DNA from: Phycisphaerae bacterium RAS1
GTDB taxonomy: Bacteria; Planctomycetota; Phycisphaerae; UBA1845; Fen-1342
Assembly: GCA_007859745.1 (NCBI GenBank)
Contig: SMLU01000001.1
Coordinates: 1,922,001 to 1,986,000, forward strand
Length of the DNA: 64,000 bases
Direction: 5' to 3'
Position numbers and translations under genes: made by a program. The notes under the pieces are model-generated. The model did not search any database. It had not been told where the DNA came from and saw only the letters and a program-made list of their open reading frames with translations. Shown piece after piece: positions 56,471 to 64,000 of the stretch. Every line of letters starts with the position of its first letter. The first letter of the stretch is position 1.

Positions 56471-57337
56471 TTAGCCCGGTGCGGGAGGTCCATCGATCAA
56501 ACGCACTAGTTCGGTTCGCAACCAGTCAGCGCTGAAATCACCTGGCGCGAGCGGATGCTCGCGCAGGCGCACCGATCCGCGGCTCTCCGGAGTTGAGAAT
56601 AACTCGCGAGCGATTCGAAGCGCTTCGATGCGGTGCGAATCGTGTCGGAACCTGAGGGCCAGTTCACCGGCGAGCCGCTCATCCTCCTCGGTCAGCATGG
56701 CGATGATCCGATACAGGTCGAGGGCGTGGTGGCGGCCGAGGCTCTTGTCGGGGTCGTCGAGCCGATCGCGCAATGCAAAGAGCTTCATCATCGCGTACGG
56801 AAATGCGCTGGGAACGTGGACTTCACAGGTTGCTGGCGTACCATCCGAGCGCACGCCGTCGAGAGGAATCGGAAACGGCTCTAACTCGGCGCCCAGCGCT
56901 TCGTCTGTTCGTCTGGCGTGCAGCCCAGTGTGCTTTCCCTTTGGTCTCGCACGGCGATCATTGCCGGCGTGATTATGCCCGCCATACGGGCCGAGAGGCC
57001 CTATGTGCACGTCTACTTTCACCTTGCCGCGCTGTCCCGCGCGAACGAATTGGTAGTGCTTGGCCGACTCGACTTCGGCAAAGCCCAGCGTGTCAAGCGC
57101 CGTTCGGATTTGCGCGAAGTCGTCGCGCGAGACGAGCAGTGCCGCGGGCAGAAACAAGTCGATATCCTCAGTCGTGCGTGCGACCGGCCAGCGGTCCAGC
57201 TTCACGAGCGTTCTGGTTCCCGTCTTCTCCAGATAGACTTGCTTCAGGTACAGCCCCAGTCCACCCGCGATGATAAGGCGCATTCGATTGCCTAAAAGCG
57301 AGTCCAGGTCCACAAGCGTTGAGAAGATCGGACTCAT
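56471..57337 (-). CDS. abiEii: AbiEii-type nucleotidyltransferase toxin
   Basis: A 288-residue protein of the AbiEii/AbiGii family, with IIAGGLGLYLK (about 22-32) and the catalytic RTTEDIDLFL (D58, D60) typical of nucleotidyltransferases. In type IV toxin-antitoxin systems these enzymes modify tRNA or arrest growth during phage infection. It overlaps the upstream antitoxin-like gene by 4 bases (ATGA). Confidence 0.82.
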   Translation of the reverse strand: MSPIFSTLVDLDSLLGNRMRLIIAGGLGLYLKQVYLEKTGTRTLVKLDRWPVARTTEDIDLFLPAALLVSRDDFAQIRTALDTLGFAEVESAKHYQFVRAGQRGKVKVDVHIGPLGPYGGHNHAGNDRRARPKGKHTGLHARRTDEALGAELEPFPIPLDGVRSDGTPATCEVHVPSAFPYAMMKLFALRDRLDDPDKSLGRHHALDLYRIIAMLTEEDERLAGELALRFRHDSHRIEALRIARELFSTPESRGSVRLREHPLAPGDFSADWLRTELVRLIDGPPAPG

Positions 57338-58470
57338 CGGCCGCCCGTCGACGGCGCACTTGCCGCCGCCAAGATCTGGTCACGAATCTGCGTCGCGATC
57401 TCGCGATCCCGCTTGTCGCGCGAGAAGTTCAGCTCGAGGTACGTCTGGAGGCGCGACGCGTAGCGGACGTCGCCGTCTCGTTCCGAGTCAAAAAACGGCG
57501 TCGCATCGTCGGTCTCAATAAGCACGAGATCTGCGAATCGCTCGGTCGGGCGCCACGCCGCACCCATCTGCTGCCGCAGTTCCCCCATCGACTGGCAGTA
57601 GAGCACCGGCTTGTCTGAGCGGAGTCCGGCGGCGTAGCGGGATTGTGAAGAAGCCCCTGACATGACCAATCGAAGTCGCGGGCCGAGGCGAACGCCCGGC
57701 GGCCCCGCTGATTCGTCTTGTTTGGCGATGCGAAAAAGGTCTTCCGGTTTGGCCTGCAACCGCACCTCTTGGATGCTCCTGGGCGCCGAAAAGCTGTCCG
57801 CCAGTTCTTCAAGCAGCCGCTCCGGTTGAATTAGCCTGATGCTGCGGTCGTCCTTCGCTACGATCAGGTCTTCCTGCATTCGGGCGATTGCCTTCCAGAC
57901 GGTGGAGAACACCACGCTTCCACCGCGGACTGAGATTTCGTCAACCACCTGCTTCATGGTGGCGAAGGTCGGACGGCTCAGGAATACGCGTGGGACCAGC
58001 GATGTGGCCCCGCGATAGGCGAAGCGCATCGCACGCGACTCCGGGTAGAGATTCGGCCGGCCCGAGCGCCAGAGCATGAGCCGGGGCGGCACGAGAATCA
58101 GTCCGTTGCCGCACAGGTCCAGCCCGGACACGTTCGCTTCGGCGAGCAGGGTGAGCGAAGTCTCGCTCAGGTAGGGGACCACAATCATTGGGCACAGCCC
58201 GCACGCTGCGGCCCATTTCGTTGCCAGGCGCTGCGCTTCGTCGACTATTCGCGGCGTATTTCGCTTCGCTGTTCGCACGGCGAACTTCGACGCATCGTTT
58301 GCATTCTCCCAACGCGCTTCAATGATCAGGTCGGGAACCTCAGCACCCAGCTTGTCTTCACTCACAACCGTGATCCAGATACGCGGCAACCAAGGCGTAG
58401 CGATTTGCTCTAGGCGTTCAGCGAACGCGGCGCGCGAGGTTGGCGGAGATTGCCTGCTTGTGTTTTCCAA
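57334..58470 (-). CDS. AbiEi-like antitoxin / regulator
   Basis: A 378-residue protein upstream of and coupled to the AbiEii-like toxin. A winged-helix-like segment (ATMKQVVDEISVRGGSVVFS, then TVWKAIARMQEDLIV) lies in the middle, after an N-terminal alpha/beta domain (PDLIIEARWEN, ANVSGLDLCGNGLILVPP). It is longer than classical AbiEi, so it is a divergent member. The start is a TTG at 58470 lying within a TTTTCC operator half-site; a later start is possible. Palindromic operators upstream fit AbiEi-type autorepression. Confidence 0.65.
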   Translation of the reverse strand: MENTSRQSPPTSRAAFAERLEQIATPWLPRIWITVVSEDKLGAEVPDLIIEARWENANDASKFAVRTAKRNTPRIVDEAQRLATKWAAACGLCPMIVVPYLSETSLTLLAEANVSGLDLCGNGLILVPPRLMLWRSGRPNLYPESRAMRFAYRGATSLVPRVFLSRPTFATMKQVVDEISVRGGSVVFSTVWKAIARMQEDLIVAKDDRSIRLIQPERLLEELADSFSAPRSIQEVRLQAKPEDLFRIAKQDESAGPPGVRLGPRLRLVMSGASSQSRYAAGLRSDKPVLYCQSMGELRQQMGAAWRPTERFADLVLIETDDATPFFDSERDGDVRYASRLQTYLELNFSRDKRDREIATQIRDQILAAASAPSTGGR

Positions 58471-58480
58471 GATTATGATA

Positions 58481-58548
58481 TTTTCCGGAATTGGAAAACG
58501 GAATCAAGTTGAAATTCCAAAAAATGTCAATTTTCCGGACTCGGAAAA
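58481..58548. promoter_or_regulatory. Pair of palindromic operators of the AbiE-like module
   Basis: TTTTCCGGAATTGGAAAA (58481-58498) and TTTTCCGGACTCGGAAAA (58531-58548) are palindromes spaced 50 bases apart, about five helical turns. A further half-site TTTTCC is at 58463-58468. They lie in an AT-rich island just upstream of the antitoxin gene. Autoregulators of the AbiEi type bind paired inverted repeats. Confidence 0.72.
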
Positions 58549-58628
58549 CAACGATACAGCATGTTTTATGGGGCGTAATTGAGCATGGGTGACGACGAAG
58601 GCCAAAGGACAATCCCCGCGACGCCGTT

Positions 58629-59447
58629 TCATCGCGACTTCAGACTCGCCGCCACCAACTCATACGATTTCGACGCCACCACGCTCCGCAACTGATCCGT
58701 ATCCTTCGGGCACACCGCCGTCACCTGCCCGACCAGCTCCGCCGTCTCGACGCTGACGATGCCCAGGTGCAGCACCTGCTCATCGCGCAGCCGCGTGATG
58801 CGCCCGTGGGCCAGGTAGTGCACTTCCAGCAGCTTGCCGAAGCGCGTCAGGCAGGTGGTCTGCTCGCAGCGCACCGCCTCGGCGAAGTCGCGCTCGCCGA
58901 GGATGCTGCGGATGTTGTTGCGGTCCATCAGCTTGTACTGCTGCGTGCGGGCCAGCGCGTCGCGGCACAGGTCGGCGGCCGCCTTGCCCACATCGCTCTC
59001 AATTCCCTTGCCTACGTCGAAGTCGATCACCGCCAGCGCCGCCCGTTTCTCCAGCGGCACCGGCGCCAGACCGAGCGTCTCCGGCGTCATTTCCTGCTCG
59101 AGTATCGCAAGCAGCTTTTCGCAGCGCTCGACCGCCGTGTCTTCCAGCAGGTACTCGTAGCGCACCAGGAGCGGCAGCTCGGTGCTCTGGTAACCGCGTT
59201 TGACGAAGGTCAGGCGGTATTTCTCGCTGTCCTTGCCGTCGCGGCGGAGCGTGAGCTGCGTCGGGGTCTCGCCGACGTAGGTGCCGTCCGGCTTGAAAAC
59301 GTGCGCCCCGGGCGGGTCGGAGGCGATCTCGTAGCTGGCGTAGTAGTAGATCGGAACATTGATCAGGCAGCCCGGCAGCAGAGTCAGCAGCAGCGCCGCG
59401 ACGGCAGCGCCAAACAGTCGAGCGGACGTGTTCAAAACTCGCTCCAA
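58629..59447 (-). CDS. Lipoprotein with PEGA and CsgG-like domains
   Basis: A 272-residue lipoprotein (lipobox LLPGC). A PEGA domain (about 40-95: YEIASDPPGAHVFKPDG..YV, GETPTQLTLRRDG) precedes a domain resembling the N-terminal part of CsgG/HfaB (ALAVIDFDVGKGI, ARTQQYKLMDRNNIRSILGE, YLAHGRITRL). CsgG-like lipoproteins form outer-membrane export pores or assemblies; a pore is not claimed here. Confidence 0.78.
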   Translation of the reverse strand: MERVLNTSARLFGAAVAALLLTLLPGCLINVPIYYYASYEIASDPPGAHVFKPDGTYVGETPTQLTLRRDGKDSEKYRLTFVKRGYQSTELPLLVRYEYLLEDTAVERCEKLLAILEQEMTPETLGLAPVPLEKRAALAVIDFDVGKGIESDVGKAAADLCRDALARTQQYKLMDRNNIRSILGERDFAEAVRCEQTTCLTRFGKLLEVHYLAHGRITRLRDEQVLHLGIVSVETAELVGQVTAVCPKDTDQLRSVVASKSYELVAASLKSR

Positions 59448-59653
59448 TTCATTCGCCGCGGAACGGCGATTTCAGCGGGCCGCGGCGATGTAATCGCTCG
59501 GCGTCAATTGTGCTGCCCCGAAGCCGCGTTTTCCAGCCGGCTCGGAGCCGTCCGCCAGGCTGACCCACGCGCGAGATTTCTCTGTTTTGCGTCGAGACGA
59601 AAACATATGCTGTGTCTGTACGAATAGACCGATGTGCGGCCGACGAGCAAACC

Positions 59654-60568
59654 ATGAAGCCAGGCCCTGAAACGCTTCCACCTGCCAGCCGACCCGTCTA
59701 CGAAGGGCGGCGCGTCAGCATCGGCATGTTCCGCTGCCCGCCGCACTATCCGCACTGGACGCGGCCCAGTGAGGCCGAGCAGCGGCCCTTTTTCGTGTTC
59801 CCACGCGTGCCGGTGCAGATCACGCACGTCGGCGAGCGGCCGCTGGTCGCCGATGCGGCCCGCGTCATGTTCTATAACCGAGCGCAAATCTACACGCGGC
59901 GAGCGCTGTGCGAGCGCGGCGACGAATGCGAGTGGTTCGCGGTCGAGCCGGCGGCGATGCACGAGGCGGTCACGGAGTTTGACGCCTTTGCGCCCGACGA
60001 TCCGATGCGGCCGTTCCGGTTGCGCTGCGGCCAAAGCGACGCGCGGATGTATCTGCGGCAGCGGCGGCTGTTCAACCTGCTGCGGAGCGGCGCCGCGAAC
60101 GAATCGCTCGCGGTGGAGGAGGCCGTCTTCGGCCTCATGCGCGGCGTGATCGCGCTCAGCTACGGATTCGGCGTCGCGGCGCCGGCGGGTGACATGCGCC
60201 GCGCGGCGTCCACACATGAGGAACTGGTCGAAGCGATTCGGGCGCTGCTCGCGACCCAACCGGGGCTGCGCTGGACGCTGGATGAAATCGCCTCGCGGGT
60301 GGGGCGCTCGCCCTACCACATCTGCCGCGTATTTCGTGAGCGCAGCGGCAGCACCATTCACGCCTGCCTGACGCAGCTTCGTCTGCATCTGGCGCTTGAA
60401 GCACTCGAACGCCCGGATACCGACCTCGCCTCGCTGGCACTGGAGCTGGGGTTCTCCAACCACGCTCACTTCACGTCGGCGTTTCGAAGGGCGTTTGGCG
60501 TCTGCCCGTCGAGTCTCCGCGGCCGAATCGGCGCCGCGCGCCGCCGCGCCGCGCGAGCAGGATTCTGA
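59654..60568 (+). CDS. AraC-family transcriptional regulator
   Basis: About 304 residues. The C-terminal AraC DNA-binding domain has two helix-turn-helix units (WTLDEIASRVGRSPYHICRV; FRERSGSTIHACLTQLRLHL and LASLALELGFSNHAHFTSAF). The N-terminal part is a cupin-like sensing domain (FPRVPVQITHVGERPLV). ATG 59654 is preferred over the GTG at 59612. The ligand is unknown. A PEGA/CsgG-like gene is divergent to it. Confidence 0.9.
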   Translation: MKPGPETLPPASRPVYEGRRVSIGMFRCPPHYPHWTRPSEAEQRPFFVFPRVPVQITHVGERPLVADAARVMFYNRAQIYTRRALCERGDECEWFAVEPAAMHEAVTEFDAFAPDDPMRPFRLRCGQSDARMYLRQRRLFNLLRSGAANESLAVEEAVFGLMRGVIALSYGFGVAAPAGDMRRAASTHEELVEAIRALLATQPGLRWTLDEIASRVGRSPYHICRVFRERSGSTIHACLTQLRLHLALEALERPDTDLASLALELGFSNHAHFTSAFRRAFGVCPSSLRGRIGAARRRAARAGF

Positions 60569-60662
60569 TAGCCGGACACTCAGCTCTTCCCTAACTTTCC
60601 CGTGCGAGCAAGCGTGCGGCCGGTGGAATCACTGCACCGGCCGGACGACGAGGTAAATCTCC

Positions 60663-62147
60663 ATGATCAGACGTTGTGTGCCTGCGCGGCGGTTGCTGTT
60701 GCCGGGCGTGGTCGCGATCGCGATCGCGGGCCGCGCCGCCGCGCAGTTTGTCGAGTCGGACGTTTCGCTCATCCACGAATGGGTCGGCGAGGCGCCCGGA
60801 GATGGTCTTGGCTGGGCGGTCGCCGTCCTGTCGGATGTAAGCGGCGACGGCATTCCGGAACTGATCGTACCGGCGCCGTTCAACGACGCCGGCGCGAGCA
60901 ACGCCGGGCGCGTGTACGTTTACTCGGGCGCGACGGGCATGGCGCTGCCCGGGCTGACGCTCACGGCCGGCTCGGCGAACGCAAACCTGGGCTACTCGAT
61001 TGCCGACGCCGGCGACGTGAACGGCGACGGCGTGGCGGATGTCATCGCCGGGTTGCCGCAGGTGGGCACGACCGGCGCAGGCTCCGTGCGGATCTACTCC
61101 GGTGCGACCGGCATGTTGATTCGGGCGATTGCCGGCCAGGCTTCGGGCGACGCGTTCGGTTACAGCGTCGCCGGCGCGGGTGACGTGAATGGCGACGGGC
61201 GCGCGGACGTTCTGGTGGGCGCCCCCTTCCACGACACCGCCGGTGCGTCGGCCGGCCGCGCCTACGTCTATTCCGCGACCAACGGCGTCCGGCTGCATTC
61301 CTGGGATGGCGAGGCGGCCGGCGACCGCCTGGGCAGCGGCATCGCGTCGGTCGGCGATCTGAACGGCGATGGCATCCCCGAGCACGTCGTCGGCGCACCG
61401 GCCGCCGGCCCCGGCGCCGTCGGGCGCGCGTATGTGTATGACGGTTCAACTCATCTTGCGGCGTTTCCCCCGCTACAGGCGGAACCGACGGGCGGCGCGT
61501 TCGGTGAATTTTTCGTCGGGCCGGCAGGCGACTCCAACGCCGATGGCGTGCCCGATGTGTACGTGGGTGACTATGCCGACAGCGCCTGCTATGTCTTCTC
61601 CGGCATCGACGGCCAACGATTGCATTTCATTGAGGGCGATCTTTCGGAAGGACTGGGCTGCGGCCGGGCGGCGGGCGATGTGAACAACGACGGGTACGAC
61701 GATTTGGCCGTGGGGGCGTACCTTAACAGCGACGGCGCCCCCCAGGCCGGCCGGGTTTACCTCTTCTCCGGCCGTGATGGCTCGACGCTGCGAACGATCA
61801 CCAGCACGCGGGCAGGCGAGAATTCCGGCTTCGACGCAATCGGCGCCGGCGACCTGAACGGCGACGGCTGGATCGACGTGCTGGTCGGCGCGGCTGGCCC
61901 CGGCGGCAACCGCGCGTACGTCGTCGCCGGCGTTCCGTTATGGCAGCCCGGCGACATGAACTGCGACGGACAGCTCAACGTGCTCGATATCAATGCGTTT
62001 GTGCTGGCACTGTCCGATCCGGGAGGCTATTCCGGGCAGTATCCCGAATGCGAATTGCTCAACGGCGACCTGGATGGTAACGGCGGCGTCGATGTGCTGG
62101 ATATCAACCCATTCGTGGCGGCGTTGGCGGGACAGGCTACGCGGTAG
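60663..62147 (+). CDS. FG-GAP beta-propeller protein with dockerin-like tag
   Basis: A 494-residue exported protein (signal ARRLLLPGVVAIAIAGRAAA). At least six FG-GAP/integrin-alpha repeats (GYSIADAGDVNGDGVADVIA; GYSVAGAGDVNGDGRADVLV) form a calcium-binding propeller. The last ~65 residues are the paired tag (GDMNCDGQLNVLDINAFVLA and GDLDGNGGVDVLDINPFVAA). Extracellular location likely. Confidence 0.92.
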   Translation: MIRRCVPARRLLLPGVVAIAIAGRAAAQFVESDVSLIHEWVGEAPGDGLGWAVAVLSDVSGDGIPELIVPAPFNDAGASNAGRVYVYSGATGMALPGLTLTAGSANANLGYSIADAGDVNGDGVADVIAGLPQVGTTGAGSVRIYSGATGMLIRAIAGQASGDAFGYSVAGAGDVNGDGRADVLVGAPFHDTAGASAGRAYVYSATNGVRLHSWDGEAAGDRLGSGIASVGDLNGDGIPEHVVGAPAAGPGAVGRAYVYDGSTHLAAFPPLQAEPTGGAFGEFFVGPAGDSNADGVPDVYVGDYADSACYVFSGIDGQRLHFIEGDLSEGLGCGRAAGDVNNDGYDDLAVGAYLNSDGAPQAGRVYLFSGRDGSTLRTITSTRAGENSGFDAIGAGDLNGDGWIDVLVGAAGPGGNRAYVVAGVPLWQPGDMNCDGQLNVLDINAFVLALSDPGGYSGQYPECELLNGDLDGNGGVDVLDINPFVAALAGQATR

Positions 62148-62292
62148 CGCCAGGGGGAATGTGGAGCGGCATGGGGCGCGAGCTGACGCGCTCGCAGCGC
62201 TAGGCGCTCGACGACGCCCGCGCTCGCTTGCCCTTCGCGTTCTGACGCTGACGACGGACCGCGAGCGTTCTTGGCGACTGGCCGCCTAACGC

Positions 62293-63459
62293 TCAATACG
62301 CTTCGAGCAGCTCAATGAACGGGTTGATGTCGAGCACGTTCACCGCTCCGTCCCGGTTTACGTCGCCGGCGCGCAGCCCGTCGACGCCCGGAAACTGGGC
62401 CGCGAACGCCGCCGGGTCAGAGATGGCCAGCGCAAAGGCGTTGATATCCAGGATGTTCACATCGCCGTCGTCGTTCAGATCGCCGAGCAGGACCTGCAAT
62501 TCCGGCCGCACGAACCACAGCCGCGACTTGGGCGACTCGCGGAAGAACGCCAGCAGCATGTTTGCCACTTTCTGCGCCCCGCTGGCGGATGGATGCGTCC
62601 CATCGCTGGCGGAAAAGTCGGTCTGCTGCCAGATCAGCCCGTCGCTGCGGGCCACCATGCCATCGGCCCACAGGTACGGCCCCCACTGCACCAGCGGCGA
62701 GTTCACCGGTCCGGCGGCCGGGTCGAAGTTGATCGCTCCGTCGCCGCCGATCTGATCTTCGATCAGCCATTTCACGCCGAAGCCGTACTCGTAAGCGTAC
62801 GGCTCGGGATTCAGCATGGTGGTGGCGTAGCCGGCGTAGATGCGCGAGGAGGCGTAGACGATGCGTGCGTTGGGATAGCGCGTCTTGATGATGTTGAGAA
62901 TGAGCTTGCTTTGGTCGCGGTACAGGTCGGCCTGTCCCGGGAAACCGTTGTTTGGGCCGGCATTCGCTTCTTTGTACCAGATCGCCTGCACCTGCTCGCG
63001 CGTCACGCCGGCGCTCGTGAGCCGCTGATCAATGACCGTCCAGAAGTTGGCGGCCGGGTCGCTGATGATGGCCGCGGTCTGGCCGCCCTGGGCGCCGTTG
63101 ACGAACGTGAGCGCCGGGTTGCGATCCGCATAGCCATTGAATGCCGCCGTGAACGCGGTCGATTCCTGCGACGTGTTCGACATGCCGATGCTCAGCAGAA
63201 CGATCCGCCCGCCCGCGGCCGGGTTGCCGGCGGCGTCACGCGGGACGATCTGCTGCGCCTCGTGCAGGCCGTCGGCCAGATGCTCGCCCCAGAGGTAGTT
63301 TCGTCCGTCGGGGTAGAGTCTGCCCGCGAACCCCTGGTACTGGTCGCCGGGCGCCATGTCAGTGAGCGGAATCAAGCCGGTGGACGGGCCCCCCGCCAGC
63401 GAAACCATGGAGATCGCGCCAATCGCGAATGACGCATGAACGACGCTGAAGAGCCTCAT
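62293..63459 (-). CDS. SGNH-hydrolase-like exported protein with dockerin-like tag
   Basis: A 388-residue protein. GRIVLLSIGMSNTSQES supplies an SGNH block-I-like Ser (GMSN), FVNGAQGGQTAA follows, and DGTHPSASGAQKVANML gives the block-V Asp-His pair near residue 300. An esterase or acetyl-hydrolase acting on carbohydrate esters is plausible. The C-terminal ~62 residues are the paired dockerin-like tag (GDLNDDGDVNILDINAFALA; GDVNRDGAVNVLDINPFIEL). A signal peptide begins at 63459. Confidence 0.8.
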   Translation of the reverse strand: MRLFSVVHASFAIGAISMVSLAGGPSTGLIPLTDMAPGDQYQGFAGRLYPDGRNYLWGEHLADGLHEAQQIVPRDAAGNPAAGGRIVLLSIGMSNTSQESTAFTAAFNGYADRNPALTFVNGAQGGQTAAIISDPAANFWTVIDQRLTSAGVTREQVQAIWYKEANAGPNNGFPGQADLYRDQSKLILNIIKTRYPNARIVYASSRIYAGYATTMLNPEPYAYEYGFGVKWLIEDQIGGDGAINFDPAAGPVNSPLVQWGPYLWADGMVARSDGLIWQQTDFSASDGTHPSASGAQKVANMLLAFFRESPKSRLWFVRPELQVLLGDLNDDGDVNILDINAFALAISDPAAFAAQFPGVDGLRAGDVNRDGAVNVLDINPFIELLEAY

Positions 63460-63603
63460 CGCCGGTCTCCTGAGTCGATGGAAAGGTCCGTCCACGGCGC
63501 GCAACGCCCCCCTTTCTCTCGCCATACGCCGCACAACGCTGATTATTGCCCAACTCTGTCAGCGTGTGGCGGACATTTTCGGCAGACGCCGCCGGCCGGG
63601 CGG

Positions 63604-63780
63604 TTTTCCGAACCCGCCGCGCCAAGCGGCGGGTTGACGACCCGTCTGTGCGGCACCGCTCGCTGACGACCGTCACCCCGCCGCTTGGCGCGGCGGGTTC
63701 GGACAGACTGGCCCGCCGGGCGGCGGGTTCGGACAGACTGGCCCGCCGGGCGGCGGGTTCGGACAGATAAGCCCGCCGAG
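63604..63780. repeat. Two-unit palindromic element extended by a 30-bp tandem array
   Basis: A BIME-like inverted pair (63604-63637 and 63672-63706, GAACCCGCCGCGCCAAGCGG and inverse) is followed by tandem copies of CGGCGGGTTCGGACAGACTG plus GCCCGCCGGG (30 bp) to about 63780. The tandem part seems to grow from the right half of the second unit. Confidence 0.87.
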
Positions 63781-63888
63781 CCTGCCGGGAACGTCGGTTG
63801 CACCGCTACTCAGATTCCAATTGCCAAACTGCCGCCTTTGGGGCACGACGCGCGGTATAAGCGGGCGTCGCGCGTTCGGAGGTCGATC

Positions 63889-64000
63889 ATGGCTCGCCGT
63901 AATTCCCGTCCGCCGCAGGTTCCGTTGCTCTCGCGTCGCGAGCGCCGGGTCGCTCGTTCTTGCGTGACCGCCGTCTTCGCGGCTGCCTGCCTGACCGGCT
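63889..64000 (+). CDS. Start of an exported protein (partial)
   Basis: ATG 63889 follows GGAGG at 63878-63882. The visible 37 residues (MARRNSRPPQVPLLSRRERR, then VARSCVTAVFAAACLTG) have a long basic n-region and the beginning of a hydrophobic segment, as in a signal peptide or signal anchor. The gene runs off the window. Confidence 0.65.
   Translation, partial: MARRNSRPPQVPLLSRRERRVARSCVTAVFAAACLTG

Overview
This is a GC-rich chromosomal window from a Gram-negative-type bacterium, most likely a planctomycete (Phycisphaerae-like or an uncultured relative). The clues are several large exported proteins ending in the paired dockerin-like tag typical of that phylum (GDxNCDGxxDILDINPF), a Planctomycetes-style sigma factor, HAF, FG-GAP and HEAT secreted proteins, an AtpA with an extra insert, LPS and lipoprotein genes (kdsA, lpxD, lnt), and a heavy load of palindromic intergenic repeats. 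No rRNA, tRNA, CRISPR array or prophage was seen.

Layout. 1-9155: the tail of a dockerin-tagged protein, then an F1Fo ATP synthase operon (atpZ, an AtpI-like gene, atpB, E, F, H, A, G, D) with no atpC. Two S23/four-helix-bundle genes, each framed by inverted repeats, sit between atpA and atpG and between atpG and atpD. A gene-less hairpin of the same repeat follows atpD. 9171-14230: MFS transporter, 42-residue membrane peptide, repeat field, a candidate structured RNA with terminator, a duplicated-domain exported protein and a TetR regulator that share an operator. 14212-16017: perfect parS site, MEMO-family gene and parB, a sign of proximity to the replication origin. 16241-24487: a giant exported beta-helix/FG-GAP/dockerin gene broken by two identical, oppositely oriented IS630 copies and a frameshift. 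24941-36494: glycosyltransferase-kdsA, ECF sigma factor, FdhF/YdeP-type molybdoenzyme, collagen-like protein, HEAT lipoprotein, lnt and moeA. 36731-47136: dockerin-tagged protein, a pair of M14 carboxypeptidases (one catalytically intact, one degenerate), hypE, aroC, a lipoprotein and a methyltransferase. 47324-56426: small Cys-rich secreted protein, exported protein, lpxD, macrodomain protein, large exported protein, HAF lipoprotein, MazG-like gene and gcvT. 56471-58548: AbiEi/AbiEii toxin-antitoxin pair with palindromic operators. 58629-64000: PEGA/CsgG-like lipoprotein, AraC regulator, two dockerin-tagged proteins, a repeat cluster and the start of one more exported protein.

The standout is the ATP synthase operon. 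Almost every junction from atpE onward carries a repeat or hairpin: a 32-bp tandem array between E and F, 26-bp hairpins on both sides of H, and two inverted-repeat cassettes carrying S23-like genes on both sides of G. In other bacteria S23-type ORFs are known inside 23S rRNA intervening sequences with terminal inverted repeats that RNase III cuts. Here the same architecture sits in a protein operon, in places where it could cut the mRNA and separate single-copy subunits from the three-copy alpha and beta subunits. That reading is inference. At least seven families of palindromic repeats are scattered through the window, and some are read in frame inside exported proteins.
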